This document shows, in pieces, positions 35,897-44,359 of a stretch of DNA of 64,000 nucleotides. The DNA is taken from contig NZ_AP018694.1 of assembly GCF_009689585.1 (NCBI RefSeq), positions 1,240,001-1,304,000 of the forward strand. The letters are read 5' to 3'. The first letter of the stretch is position 1; every line of letters begins with the position of its first letter. Below the pieces are notes generated by a model. That model had not been told where the DNA came from. It did no database searches and saw only the letters and a list, made by a program, of their open reading frames with translations. Source of the DNA: Aquipluma nitroreducens. Its GTDB lineage: Bacteria; Bacteroidota; Bacteroidia; Bacteroidales; Prolixibacteraceae. The translations under genes were made by a program, and so were the position numbers.

Positions 35897-36310
35897 TTAG
35901 TTTTTGGATGATATTCTTCGGTAAAAGTATCGTGCGCCAAATGAAATTGAAAAGAAAAGCATAAAAACTGCAATTCCAAGCAACAACTCAATGGACAAAA
36001 TTAACCAACCTGATTGCGTTGATTTGAACTGAACGGACAATTCATTACTGGCAATCAGGATTAAACTGAATATCAGTTCTGAAATAATCATTCCGGCGAC
36101 AAAGCCAAAGTACCTTTTTAAAATAGAAGGTAGCTTAACCTTTTTCGCCGGAATTAGTACTCCTGAAAACAAGATGGCAGCAATAATGAGCGGGAAATAG
36201 CACAGATAGAATGCACCGGTTCGCGCGATCCAAATTACCGGGATCATAAAAAGTAATCCTGCGGCAACATAAAACAACGGCTTCGAAAACCAGTTGAGAT
36301 AGTTCATCAT
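35897..36310 (-). CDS. Small integral membrane protein, hypothetical
   Basis: 137-residue protein with four predicted transmembrane segments (about 10-27, 33-52, 65-88 and 100-125) and a basic C-terminal tail (RYFYRRISSKN). I recognise no family. It is 22 bases downstream of the DMT transporter gene on the same strand, so it may be cotranscribed. Function unknown. Confidence 0.65.
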   Translation of the reverse strand: MMNYLNWFSKPLFYVAAGLLFMIPVIWIARTGAFYLCYFPLIIAAILFSGVLIPAKKVKLPSILKRYFGFVAGMIISELIFSLILIASNELSVQFKSTQSGWLILSIELLLGIAVFMLFFSISFGARYFYRRISSKN

Positions 36311-36332
36311 CAGAAAATTTTAATTCAGCAAT

Positions 36333-37244
36333 TTATAAAAAGAAAATAGCAACACCCCCAACAGTAATCACAGCGCCAAGTATTTCTTTCCAGTTCACCT
36401 TTTCGTGAAACAAAACAATTGCCGGAGGAATTATGAGTACTGGAACTATTGACATAATGCTCGCAGCAATTCCAGACTGAGTGTGCTGAATGGCAATTAA
36501 GGAAAAAGAAACACCCAAAAATGGCCCAAAAAACGAGCCCAGTGCAATTCGATTCATGGCTGGTTTATGCCGAATAGCTTTCCAAACATTACCATACCGT
36601 TTGGTAACCAGAATTATAATGGCAAAACCAATCATTCCGGTAATAACCCGAATGTGTGAAGCAGCAAAGGCATCGTAGTCACCCATTCCCTTTTTACTCA
36701 AAACCAAACCAACGCCCTGCCCAACGGCACCACCAAATGCAAGTAAAATTCCTTTAAAGCTATAGTTGGTGGTAATCTTTCGTTTTTTAGTCAAATCAGC
36801 GTCTTGCTTTTCACGTTTCAGAATAACAATGGATATACCAGCCAGAGTGACAAACATTCCAAACCAGTTCATGGGGCTAAGCACTTCGCCAAGAATCAAC
36901 CAGCCCGAAAATGCCGCAATCGGAGGAGCCAAAGCCATAATAAGCATCGAAATTCGTGCACCAATAATTACATAGGCCTGAAAGAGGAACAAATCGCCAA
37001 ATACAAATCCGACTATCCCCGAAAGCGCCAGCCATGCCCAACGTTCGGTGCCGGCATCGAAGGGTAAAATCATTCCTCTCCTGAAATAATTCAGGACACA
37101 GTATACAGTAAAAGCAAGTACCAAACGAATTAAGTTAACCGATAACGAGCCAACTTTCTTCCCTGCCGACTCAAACGACAGACTGGTAACCATCCAGAAA
37201 ACGGCTGTCAACAGTGCGGCGATTTCGCCAAAATAATGTCCCAT
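36333..37244 (-). CDS. EamA/DMT family transporter
   Basis: 303-residue inner-membrane protein with ten hydrophobic segments in two EamA repeats. Typical pieces are GEIAALLTAVFWMVTSLSFE at the start, SMLIMALAPPIAAFSGWLILGE at the end of repeat one and SIVPVLIIPPAIVLFHEKVNWKEILGAVITVGGVAI at the end of repeat two. Members export or import small metabolites such as amino acids; substrate unknown. Confidence 0.92.
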   Translation of the reverse strand: MGHYFGEIAALLTAVFWMVTSLSFESAGKKVGSLSVNLIRLVLAFTVYCVLNYFRRGMILPFDAGTERWAWLALSGIVGFVFGDLFLFQAYVIIGARISMLIMALAPPIAAFSGWLILGEVLSPMNWFGMFVTLAGISIVILKREKQDADLTKKRKITTNYSFKGILLAFGGAVGQGVGLVLSKKGMGDYDAFAASHIRVITGMIGFAIIILVTKRYGNVWKAIRHKPAMNRIALGSFFGPFLGVSFSLIAIQHTQSGIAASIMSIVPVLIIPPAIVLFHEKVNWKEILGAVITVGGVAIFFL

Positions 37245-37300
37245 TCTTTGGAGTAAAATGAACGGCGAAGATAATGAAAGAAGTGTCTAATGTGAACCAG

Positions 37301-37350
37301 AGTGCCTGGAGTTGGGAGTAAAACTTTAGGCACTCCAAACTCCAGGCACT
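37301..37350. repeat. Imperfect 19-bp inverted repeat between TlpA-like and DMT genes
   Basis: The arm 37301-37319 (AGTGCCTGGAGTTGGGAGT) and the arm 37332-37350 match in 18 of 19 positions, 12-base loop. The minus strand also shows direct copies of AGTGCCT(GG/AA)AGTTT. No T run follows, so it is a weak terminator candidate and may be a dispersed repeat. Confidence 0.55.
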
Positions 37351-37364
37351 TCAAACTTATATTG

Positions 37365-38456
37365 CTATTTCAAAAGTTCCGCAATTTTTTCCCGAAGTTT
37401 TTCTTCCCGAAGGTTCCGGCCGATAATTTTACCGGTTTTATCGACCAATAAATTTGAAGGTATTGAGTTTACCGAATACAAAGCGGCGGCTTCGTTTTTC
37501 CATCCTTTTAAATCCGAAACATGGGGCCAGGTAAGTTGATCGTCAGCAATAGCTTTTTCCCATTTAGTTTTATCGGCATCCAACGATACGCCGAAAACAC
37601 CAAATCCTTTAGCCTTGTAACTATTAAAAGTACTAACTACATTGGGGTTTTCGCGCCGGCAAGGGCCACACCACGATGCCCAGAAATCAACCAGAGTATA
37701 TTCATTCTTCGAATAAATATCGCTCAGTTTTACAGGATTTCCAGTGGCATCGTTCATCGTAAAATCCGGGGCAATTTGTCCAACCGCAACCAATTTAAGC
37801 TTGGCAACACGGTCTTTTAATGAAAGAACTGTCGGGACAGAATCAAGTTTGGCATCCAAGCCAGATAAAAAACCGTCCAAAACATCTGCTTCCATGTCGT
37901 AATATACGCGTCCCAACAAATAGGGCGAAACATACGATGCCGGATTAGCTTTGATGTAATCCTTTTGCATATCATCAAATTCAGTTGAAGCTTTATCTGC
38001 TAAAGTCATTAAACTATCAGCTTTAACCTTTTCCCCATTTTTAGATGCTTCTTTAGAAAGTTTATAGAAATCATTCCCTTGTTTGTCGAGCACATCCAAT
38101 TTATCCTGAAGAGCCTGAAGTTCATCCTGAACTTTTGAACCAGTCACTTTTGCATTCATCAACGAATCGGCGGAACCGTCAATCGAAATCAAAGCATTGT
38201 CAATAAAAAAAGGCAGTTTCTCTTTCTTTGAACTCAAACCCAGATAATAGATTTCTGGATTTTTAACAACTCCTTTAAAAACACCTTCTCCGGAAACTAA
38301 ATCGACAGAATCAAGTTTTACCCAATCTCCTTTTACGCGTTGGCTCAGGTAAGCTTTCCCTTCGGCCGAAGCAAGTTTTACTTTTACTTCATAGGAAGGT
38401 TTTGGAGTACAGGAAATAATTCCTAATAGTAAAGCAATCAGCAAAGCATTTCTCAT
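37365..38456 (-). CDS. TlpA-like thiol:disulfide oxidoreductase lipoprotein with DUF4369
   Basis: 363 residues from the ATG at 38456 (MRNALLIALLLGIISC), which places the lipobox GIISC properly; upstream in-frame ATGs would give a long hydrophobic non-signal lead. N-terminal DUF4369 domain (about 20-130), helical linker, then a thioredoxin domain from about 225 with TLVDFWASWCGPCRRENPNV (redox CGPC) and IPSNLLVDKTGKIIGRNL. It reduces or forms disulfides in envelope proteins or cytochromes; the DUF4369 part is common in Bacteroidota TlpA-like proteins and of unknown role. Confidence 0.92.
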   Translation of the reverse strand: MRNALLIALLLGIISCTPKPSYEVKVKLASAEGKAYLSQRVKGDWVKLDSVDLVSGEGVFKGVVKNPEIYYLGLSSKKEKLPFFIDNALISIDGSADSLMNAKVTGSKVQDELQALQDKLDVLDKQGNDFYKLSKEASKNGEKVKADSLMTLADKASTEFDDMQKDYIKANPASYVSPYLLGRVYYDMEADVLDGFLSGLDAKLDSVPTVLSLKDRVAKLKLVAVGQIAPDFTMNDATGNPVKLSDIYSKNEYTLVDFWASWCGPCRRENPNVVSTFNSYKAKGFGVFGVSLDADKTKWEKAIADDQLTWPHVSDLKGWKNEAAALYSVNSIPSNLLVDKTGKIIGRNLREEKLREKIAELLK

Positions 38457-38547
38457 GATAAACATATTTTTAAATAATTGTAAGTACAACAAGCGTTTGC
38501 AAATTAAGAGAATTATACGAATGATTAATAACATTTACCAATAAAAA

Positions 38548-38568
38548 AACCGGGACATCATCCCGGTT
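38548..38568 (-). terminator. Intrinsic terminator after asnB
   Basis: 8-bp stem AACCGGGA (38548-38555) with TCCCGGTT (38561-38568); on the minus strand it is followed by a T run (the A7 tract just left of it). Confidence 0.8.
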
Positions 38569-38602
38569 CTTTCATTTCAATCAAAACATTGAAATATTTA
38601 GT

Positions 38603-40276
38603 TTATTTACTTTCGTATCCTTCTAAATGCACACTTCCTACCGAACGGCCTGAAGGATCGGCATTATTCTTGAAACTGGCATCCCATTCCAAGGCAATTG
38701 GAGTGCTGCAAGCAATTGAAGGTACCGAAGGCACACAGCTGGCTGCCGAATCGGAAGGAAAATGTTCAGTAAATATTGAACGATAGAAATACTCTTCCTT
38801 CGACATTGGGGTATTTATAGGGAAACGGAATTTAGCAGTATTCATCATTTCATCGGTTACTTTCTCGGCAACCATGGCTTTTAGTGAGTCAATCCAGTTG
38901 TAACCCACTCCGTCAGAGAATTGCTCTTTCTGGCGCCAAACAACACTCTCGGGCAAATAATCTTCAAAAGCTTTACGGATGACCCATTTTTCCATCCGGC
39001 CATTTTTAGCCATTTTTTCTTCCGGATTAATGCGCATGGCCACATCCAAAAATTCTTTATCGAGGAACGGTACACGACCTTCGACTCCCCATGCAGCCAA
39101 TGATTTGTTGGCACGCAAACAATCGTACAAATGCAATTTGCTCAATTTACGAACTGTTTCTTCGTGGAATGCCTGTGCATTTGGCGCTTTATGAAAGTAG
39201 AGGTAACCACCAAAAACTTCGTCAGCACCTTCTCCTGAAAGCACCATTTTTACGCCCATCGACTTAATGACGCGTGAAAGAAGGTACATTGGAGTAGATG
39301 CGCGAACAGTTGTCACATCGTAAGTTTCGAGGTGATAAATCACGTCACGAATAGCATCCAAACCTTCCTGAACAGTAAAATGAATCTGGTGATGAATAGT
39401 TCCGATATGGTCGGCTACTTTTTGAGCAGCAGCTAAATCGGGAGAACCAACCAATCCAACAGCAAACGAATGTAGCTGGGGCCAGTAAGCGGTTTCCGAA
39501 CCTTGCGACTCGATGCGGTAAGCCGCATATTTTTTGGCAATAGCTGAAATAACCGAGGAATCAAGTCCTCCGGAAAGCAAAACGCCATAAGGAACATCGG
39601 ACATTAACTGACGATGAACTGCATTTTCGAGCGCTGTACGCAACTCGTCAATATCAAAACCATTGTCTTTCACAGTATCGTAGGAGGTCCATTCACGCTC
39701 ATACCAAGTTTTCACTTCGCCATCAGGACTATACAGATATTTACCCGGCAAAAACTCTTCAATGATACTGCAATATCCTTCCAGTGCTTTCAATTCAGAT
39801 GCTACATAATAATTTCCAGATTTATCCCATCCCTGATACATCGGAATAATGCCAATATGATCACGTGCTACCAGGTAGACGTCCTTTTCCATATCGTATA
39901 AACAAAAAGCGAAAATACCATTCAGGTCTTCCAAAAAGTTCGGACCTTTTTCGCGATACAAAGCCAGAATCACTTCACAGTCGGAATGAGTCAAAAACTC
40001 ATACGAGTCCGCGAGTCGTTCCCTAATTTCAAGGTGATTATATATTTCGCCATTCACGGCCAATACTAATTTACCATCTTTACTGTACAAGGGTTGCTGA
40101 CCTGATTCCGGGTCAACGATCGACAAACGTTCATGAGAAAGAATTGCCTTGTCACATGAAAAAATACCTGACCAATCCGGACCACGATGACGAATTTTCT
40201 TTGACATCTTTAAAACCTGAGGACGCAACTCCTGGGCTGGTACCTTCAAATCAAATACACCTACAAATCCACACAT
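38603..40276 (-). CDS. asnB: Asparagine synthase (glutamine-hydrolysing), AsnB type
   Basis: 557-residue two-domain enzyme that makes asparagine from aspartate, ATP and glutamine. N-terminal Ntn glutaminase domain with nucleophile Cys2 (MCGFVGVFD) and NGEIYNH; C-terminal synthetase domain with the PP-loop LLSGGLDSSVIS (about 235) and SGEGADEVFGGYLYFHKAP (about 345). Length and domain order are those of E. coli AsnB. It has a terminator downstream and stands alone. Confidence 0.96.
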   Translation of the reverse strand: MCGFVGVFDLKVPAQELRPQVLKMSKKIRHRGPDWSGIFSCDKAILSHERLSIVDPESGQQPLYSKDGKLVLAVNGEIYNHLEIRERLADSYEFLTHSDCEVILALYREKGPNFLEDLNGIFAFCLYDMEKDVYLVARDHIGIIPMYQGWDKSGNYYVASELKALEGYCSIIEEFLPGKYLYSPDGEVKTWYEREWTSYDTVKDNGFDIDELRTALENAVHRQLMSDVPYGVLLSGGLDSSVISAIAKKYAAYRIESQGSETAYWPQLHSFAVGLVGSPDLAAAQKVADHIGTIHHQIHFTVQEGLDAIRDVIYHLETYDVTTVRASTPMYLLSRVIKSMGVKMVLSGEGADEVFGGYLYFHKAPNAQAFHEETVRKLSKLHLYDCLRANKSLAAWGVEGRVPFLDKEFLDVAMRINPEEKMAKNGRMEKWVIRKAFEDYLPESVVWRQKEQFSDGVGYNWIDSLKAMVAEKVTDEMMNTAKFRFPINTPMSKEEYFYRSIFTEHFPSDSAASCVPSVPSIACSTPIALEWDASFKNNADPSGRSVGSVHLEGYESK

Positions 40277-40321
40277 AATATTATCTGTTTAAATATATTC
40301 CAATAAAATAAATTGAGTGTT

Positions 40322-40329
40322 CAAAAATA
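40322..40329 (-). promoter_or_regulatory. Candidate -7 promoter element before asnB
   Basis: Minus strand reads TATTTTTG, matching TAnnTTTG, 45 bases upstream of the asnB start. AT-rich context makes a chance match possible. Confidence 0.35.
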
Positions 40330-40589
40330 TACATTTTGATTATATATTGAAAGCTTTCGTGACATTTTTCTTATTTATATAACATTTACTGTCAAATAAG
40401 TCAAATATCAATCCATTTTAAGCACCCTTCAATTTTCATTTTCAGATAATACTCCCTCCAGAATAGTGCAAACAATCAAAATAAATACAAATTTCGGGTT
40501 CACCCCCTTACACAGAATCAACTACAAATGAAAAAACAAGCATATTTTCAAGAAGCACCTCAAATCCTGAAATTACCCTAAAAGACGTA

Positions 40590-40623
40590 TAAAAAAGAAA
40601 AAGGTAGCCAAAATTGACTACCT
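40590..40623 (-). terminator. Weak terminator after ychF
   Basis: Stem AGGTAG (40602-40607) / CTACCT (40618-40623); the A-rich run at 40590-40601 becomes a T-rich run after the hairpin on the minus strand. Confidence 0.5.
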
Positions 40624-40650
40624 CCTGACATATTTCTATTAAAAAACTAC

Positions 40651-41751
40651 CTATACGTTAAATCTGAAATGCATAATATCGCCATCCTGAACCACATATT
40701 CTTTCCCTTCAACGCCCATTTTTCCAGCTTCCTTGCAAGCTTGTTCCGATCCCAAAGTAATAAAATCGTTGTATTTTATTACTTCAGCACGAATAAATCC
40801 TTTTTCAAAATCGGTATGAATGACTCCTGCGGCCTGAGGTGCTTTAAATCCACGTTTGTATGTCCATGCTCTTACTTCTTTCACTCCAACTGTGAAATAA
40901 GTTTCGAGCTGCAATTGCCGGTATGCACTCTTAATCAACTTATTAACACCCGATTCGTCTAACCCAAGATCTTCCAAAAACATCTGACGTTCGTCATAAC
41001 TTTCCAATTCAGCGATGTCGGCTTCTGTAGCTGCAGCAATCATCAACATTTCTGCTTTTTCGTTTTTGATGGCCTCTTTAACCGCATCAACATATTTGTT
41101 TCCTGAAATTACAGCAGCTTCATCAACATTACACACATAAAGAATTGGTTTGTTGGTAAGTAACTGGAAATCCTTAGCCAATTTTTGGTCAGCTTCATCA
41201 ATTTCAACAGTTCGGGCCGATTTTCCTTCATTCAGAGCATCACGATACATTAACAATAATTTCAACATTCGCTTAGCCTCCGGATCGTTACCTGTTTTTG
41301 CCTGTTTTTCAACTTTAGCAATACGGCTATCAACAGTTTCCAAATCTTTCAACTGCAACTCAATGTCGATTGTCTCCTTGTCCCTCACAGGATCAATTGT
41401 ATTATCAACATGAGTAATATTTTCGTTTTCGAAACAGCGCAACACATGAATAATGGCATCAGTTTCCCGAATATTGCCCAAAAATTTGTTCCCAAGACCT
41501 TCGCCCTTGCTGGCTCCACGAACCAGACCGGCAATGTCAACAATCTCAACCGTTGTAGGCACAATGCGTTCCGGATGAACCAGACCAGCCAAAACATTTA
41601 ATCGCTCGTCGGGAACAGTAATTACTCCCAGATTGGGTTCAATGGTGCAAAACGGGAAGTTTGCAGATTGCGCCTTCGCGTTCGACAAACAATTAAAAAG
41701 AGTCGATTTTCCGACATTTGGTAGTCCTACTATCCCACACTGTAAAGCCAT
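40651..41751 (-). CDS. ychF: Redox-regulated ATPase YchF (Obg family)
   Basis: 366-residue P-loop NTPase that binds ribosomes and prefers ATP over GTP. Motifs: G1 GLPNVGKSTLFNCLSNAKA at 8-26, G3 VDIAGLVRGASKGEGLGNKFLGNIRE, the YchF variant of NKxD region (YVCNVDEA), and a C-terminal TGS domain (AWTYKRGFKAPQAAGVIHTDFEKGFIRAEV). Length is the family standard. Divergent from the Nudix regulator. Confidence 0.97.
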   Translation of the reverse strand: MALQCGIVGLPNVGKSTLFNCLSNAKAQSANFPFCTIEPNLGVITVPDERLNVLAGLVHPERIVPTTVEIVDIAGLVRGASKGEGLGNKFLGNIRETDAIIHVLRCFENENITHVDNTIDPVRDKETIDIELQLKDLETVDSRIAKVEKQAKTGNDPEAKRMLKLLLMYRDALNEGKSARTVEIDEADQKLAKDFQLLTNKPILYVCNVDEAAVISGNKYVDAVKEAIKNEKAEMLMIAAATEADIAELESYDERQMFLEDLGLDESGVNKLIKSAYRQLQLETYFTVGVKEVRAWTYKRGFKAPQAAGVIHTDFEKGFIRAEVIKYNDFITLGSEQACKEAGKMGVEGKEYVVQDGDIMHFRFNV

Positions 41752-41780
41752 GCGTTCTTATTTTTTTTTAATTTTCGGTG

Positions 41781-41788
41781 CAAAGATA
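41781..41788 (-). promoter_or_regulatory. Candidate -7 promoter element before ychF
   Basis: Minus strand reads TATCTTTG, exact TAnnTTTG match, about 30 bases upstream of the ychF start. Confidence 0.45.
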
Positions 41789-41839
41789 ATCGATTCATCA
41801 AACTATGAAGCAATTAAAGTTCATACTTAATATTTAGAG

Positions 41840-41863
41840 CACATTTACCAAGATTAATGTGCG
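41840..41863. promoter_or_regulatory. Candidate operator of the Nudix-like regulator
   Basis: Perfect inverted repeat GCACATT-N10-AATGTGC. It lies directly upstream of the -7 element TACTTTTG (41871-41878) and covers the expected -33 region of the regulator gene, a position typical of an autoregulatory operator. Confidence 0.45.
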
Positions 41864-41870
41864 GTTTATT

Positions 41871-41878
41871 ACTTTTGC
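41871..41878 (+). promoter_or_regulatory. Candidate -7 promoter element before Nudix-like regulator
   Basis: TACTTTTG, exact TAnnTTTG match, 17 bases before the ATG. Confidence 0.5.
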
Positions 41879-41895
41879 AATAAAGCTAAATTATC

Positions 41896-42645
41896 ATGAT
41901 ACTAAATTCAATTTCTGTAGATTGTGTAATTTTTGGGTTCGACAAATCCGGATTAAAAGTTTTACTCAATCAGATTGACAGAGAAGCCCTGCAAAATGCG
42001 TTACCTAAACAGGCAAGCTCCGATCAGATCAAACAAATTTATGAAAAGCACCCTGTTTTAACCCAAGATAACTATTGGAGTCTATTTGGCGAGCACGTAC
42101 CCGAGCAACAGGACCTGGATGAGTTTGCCAAAGATCTGTTGTTTCAGGCCACTGGGCTAAACGATGTTTATCTTCAACAGATTAATGCCTTTGGGTCGCT
42201 AGACAGGGTTCCATATACCCGTGTAATTACCATCGGGTATTACGCCTTAATTAACCCCGATTACTACAGCTTACGACAATCAAATCTGGCAAAGTCGTTG
42301 CAGTGGTTCAACCTGAATGAATTACCTACACTTTGTTTCGACCACGAAATAATTATTCAACAGGCACTTAATAAATTGAGACAAGAAGTGATGTACCATC
42401 CGGTAGGATTCCATCTTTTATCCGAAAAATTTACGCTCACCGAAATACAATCGCTCTACGAAGTTATCCTGAATAAAAAGATGGATACCCGAAATTTCAG
42501 GAAGAAATTGGCCAAAATGGAATTATTAATTGACTCTGGAGAGAAACAGCAGAATGTTGCTCATCGCGCGGCCAAATTATACCAATTCGACATTCAGGTT
42601 TACGAAAAGCTGAAAATGGAAGGATTAAACTTCAGGATTGAATAA
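41896..42645 (+). CDS. NrtR/AraR-type transcription regulator with degenerate Nudix domain
   Basis: 249 residues: an N-terminal Nudix-like domain (about 1-145) and a C-terminal winged-helix domain (about 150-240, FTLTEIQSLYEVILNKKMDTRNFRKKLAKM). The Nudix box region, LDEFAKDLLFQATGL (74-88), has lost the REUXEE glutamates (Leu81, Gln84, Ala85 in place of Glu), so it should bind but not hydrolyse a ligand. In Bacteroidota this architecture is used by sugar-pathway regulators such as AraR and by NAD regulators. No sugar operon is adjacent, so its regulon is unknown; an inverted repeat in its own promoter suggests autoregulation. Confidence 0.9.
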   Translation: MILNSISVDCVIFGFDKSGLKVLLNQIDREALQNALPKQASSDQIKQIYEKHPVLTQDNYWSLFGEHVPEQQDLDEFAKDLLFQATGLNDVYLQQINAFGSLDRVPYTRVITIGYYALINPDYYSLRQSNLAKSLQWFNLNELPTLCFDHEIIIQQALNKLRQEVMYHPVGFHLLSEKFTLTEIQSLYEVILNKKMDTRNFRKKLAKMELLIDSGEKQQNVAHRAAKLYQFDIQVYEKLKMEGLNFRIE

Positions 42646-42657
42646 TGGAAAAAGAAA

Positions 42658-42712
42658 AAGTCATTAGAAAAATCGCTATCCCTTCCTCAATGACAAATGA
42701 CCGTTCAAATTA
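42658..42712. repeat. Degenerate AGTCATT hairpin repeat
   Basis: AGTCATTAG near 42659 and AATGACAAATGAC near 42690-42702 resemble, in degenerate form, the arms of the perfect hairpin at 16549-16608. Lies between the regulator and the sigma-factor gene. Confidence 0.35.
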
Positions 42713-42759
42713 AACCATTTCTCCGTATTCATGTCTGAATAGCAACCATCGATTCAATT

Positions 42760-43320
42760 ATGACCAATGACCAGCAAATACTGGACTGCCTGAAAGACTC
42801 TTCTTCCAAGGAACTTGCTTTCAGGCATCTGATTTCCAAATATAAGGAAAGGTTGTACTGGCACATTCGGAAAATAGTACTGAATCATGACGACACTGAC
42901 GACGTCTTGCAAAATACATTCATTAAAATCTGGAATGGGCTCGACTCGTTCAGAGCCGAATCGAGTTTGTTTACCTGGCTCTATCGAATTGCAACCAACG
43001 AATCGATTACTTTTCTGAATCAGCGGAAACGAAAAATGATGTCGAGCCTGACCGATGAAAACGAGTATCTGGTAAACAACCTCGAAAGCGACACCTATTT
43101 TGATGGCGATCAGTGGCAGATGTTGCTGCAAAAAGCAATTGCCATTTTACCGGATAAACAAAGAATTGTATTCAACATGAAATATTTTGATGAAATTAAA
43201 TACGAAGAAATGTCGGAAATCTTGGAGACATCGGTTGGCGCCTTGAAAGCCTCGTACCACCATGCTGTTAAGAAAGTGGAAGAGTACGTTAAATCGCATG
43301 AAACGAGATTCGAGCCTTAA
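42760..43320 (+). CDS. ECF-type RNA polymerase sigma factor
   Basis: 186-residue sigma-70 family ECF factor. Region 2 spans about residues 20-90 (LYWHIRKIVLNHDDTDDVLQNTFIKIWNGL, then ESSLFTWLYRIATNESITFLNQRKR) and region 4 about 120-180 (LPDKQRIVFNMKYFDEIKYEEMSEILETSVGALKASYHHAVKKVEEYV). It is followed by a single-pass membrane protein and an exported LTxxQ-like protein on the same strand, the usual arrangement of an envelope-stress sigma operon in Bacteroidota. The signal is unknown. Confidence 0.95.
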   Translation: MTNDQQILDCLKDSSSKELAFRHLISKYKERLYWHIRKIVLNHDDTDDVLQNTFIKIWNGLDSFRAESSLFTWLYRIATNESITFLNQRKRKMMSSLTDENEYLVNNLESDTYFDGDQWQMLLQKAIAILPDKQRIVFNMKYFDEIKYEEMSEILETSVGALKASYHHAVKKVEEYVKSHETRFEP

Positions 43321-43376
43321 TAAAATATAAATTTTAATGTGCATTCGATAAAATAAAAAGCTGAAACATTAAACCA

Positions 43377-43409
43377 TTTGAATTTAAAGTTGTCAAAGCC
43401 ATATATTTG
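43377..43409 (+). promoter_or_regulatory. Candidate promoter within the sigma-factor operon
   Basis: TTTG at 43377-43380, 21-base spacer, TATATTTG at 43402-43409, 6 bases before the ATG at 43416. It may give the two downstream genes their own transcript; it also argues against the TTG start at 43407. Confidence 0.5.
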
Positions 43410-43415
43410 AAAATC

Positions 43416-43862
43416 ATGTACAAAGAAGAAGAAAATAGTAAGCCAGAATTCATGAAAAGGCCAGGAACAAATCCATTCCGAACCCCAGATGGTTATTTCG
43501 ATTCCATTGAAGATCGGATTATCAGGGAAATCCAGCTTACGGAGAAGAAGAAACCGAATTCATCCGTAATTTTCCGAATTCTAAAACCTGCTTTTGGAAT
43601 AGCCGCAAGCCTTACTTTGGTATATTTTTTAGCGACTTACCCGTTTACAAATAAGGTTAATACAAAAGTATCATCAGCTTATTCAGCTCCAATAAAAGCC
43701 GATTCGTCGCTTAACTTTTTATTAATCGATGAAAGCACTTTAGTAAACGCCATTTTCTCAGATGAAAAAAGCCCGGTAGCCGATATTAATCCCGATGAAA
43801 TGCTTGCATATCTTTCGTCAGGGTTAAATGAAGTTGAAATTTATTCTGAAATACAAAATTAA
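43416..43862 (+). CDS. Single-pass membrane protein, possible anti-sigma-like factor
   Basis: 148-residue protein from the ATG at 43416. Cytoplasmic N-terminal part about 50 residues (TNPFRTPDGYFDSIEDRIIREIQ), one transmembrane helix at about 58-78 (AFGIAASLTLVYFLATYPF), and an acidic extracytoplasmic tail. The FRTPDGYFD motif is common in proteins encoded after ECF sigma genes in Bacteroidota. There is no zinc-binding HxxxCxxC motif of classical anti-sigma factors, so that role is inferred from position and topology only. Confidence 0.75.
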   Translation: MYKEEENSKPEFMKRPGTNPFRTPDGYFDSIEDRIIREIQLTEKKKPNSSVIFRILKPAFGIAASLTLVYFLATYPFTNKVNTKVSSAYSAPIKADSSLNFLLIDESTLVNAIFSDEKSPVADINPDEMLAYLSSGLNEVEIYSEIQN

Positions 43863-43868
43863 TATATC

Positions 43869-44327
43869 ATGAAGAAGCTGTTATTACTTAGCATTTTATC
43901 GATTTTCTCAATTACAATTCTGATTGCTCAGGAAAAAACCGGTCCAACAACCGAGATGTTTGAAAAGATTAAAGCTGAAAAAATATCCTTTTTCACTGAA
44001 AAACTAAGTCTGACACCGTCAGAAGCACAAGCATTCTGGCCTGTTTACAACGAATTTGAAAAGAAAAGATTCGACATACAGAGGCAAATTCATGAATTCG
44101 AACACATACCCGAAGATAAGGTAAACAGCCTATCCGATTCTGAAATCGACCAAATAACAAACAATTATGTCAGCTCGTTCGAAAAAGAAGCAATGCTTCT
44201 GAAGGAATACAATAAACAATTTCTGAAAGTATTACCAAAGAAAAAAGTCCTGATGATGTACCGAACCGAAAATCAATTCAGAGGACATCTGATCAGGGAA
44301 TATAAGCGGGGTCAAAAAAAGGATTAA
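43869..44327 (+). CDS. Exported LTxxQ/Spy-like protein of the sigma operon
   Basis: 152-residue exported helical protein: signal peptide at 1-20 (ending LIAQ), then charged helices with KLSLTPSEAQAFWPVYNEFEKKR (about 45-67), which recalls the LTxxQ motif of Spy/CpxP-type periplasmic chaperones and the so-called sensor of ECF sigma factors in Bacteroidota. Basic C-terminus (EYKRGQKKD). It begins 6 bases after the membrane protein gene, so the two are cotranscribed. Likely periplasmic stress sensor or chaperone, by inference. Confidence 0.8.
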   Translation: MKKLLLLSILSIFSITILIAQEKTGPTTEMFEKIKAEKISFFTEKLSLTPSEAQAFWPVYNEFEKKRFDIQRQIHEFEHIPEDKVNSLSDSEIDQITNNYVSSFEKEAMLLKEYNKQFLKVLPKKKVLMMYRTENQFRGHLIREYKRGQKKD

Positions 44328-44330
44328 ATA

Positions 44331-44356
44331 AAAAAGGCTGGGATTCCAGCCTTTTT
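44331..44356. terminator. Bidirectional intrinsic terminator
   Basis: 11-bp perfect stem AAAAAGGCTGG (44331-44341) with CCAGCCTTTTT (44346-44356), 4-base loop, A and T runs on both sides. Serves the sigma operon (+) and hutH (-). Confidence 0.9.
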
Positions 44357-44359
44357 TGT

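Larger units (their letters stand above)
40277..40650. other. Intergenic region between ychF and asnB
   Basis: About 374 bases, AT-rich, no gene seen. It contains the asnB promoter candidate TATTTTTG (minus strand, 40322-40329) and, at the right end, an ychF terminator hairpin AGGTAG/CTACCT at 40602-40623. Confidence 0.45.
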
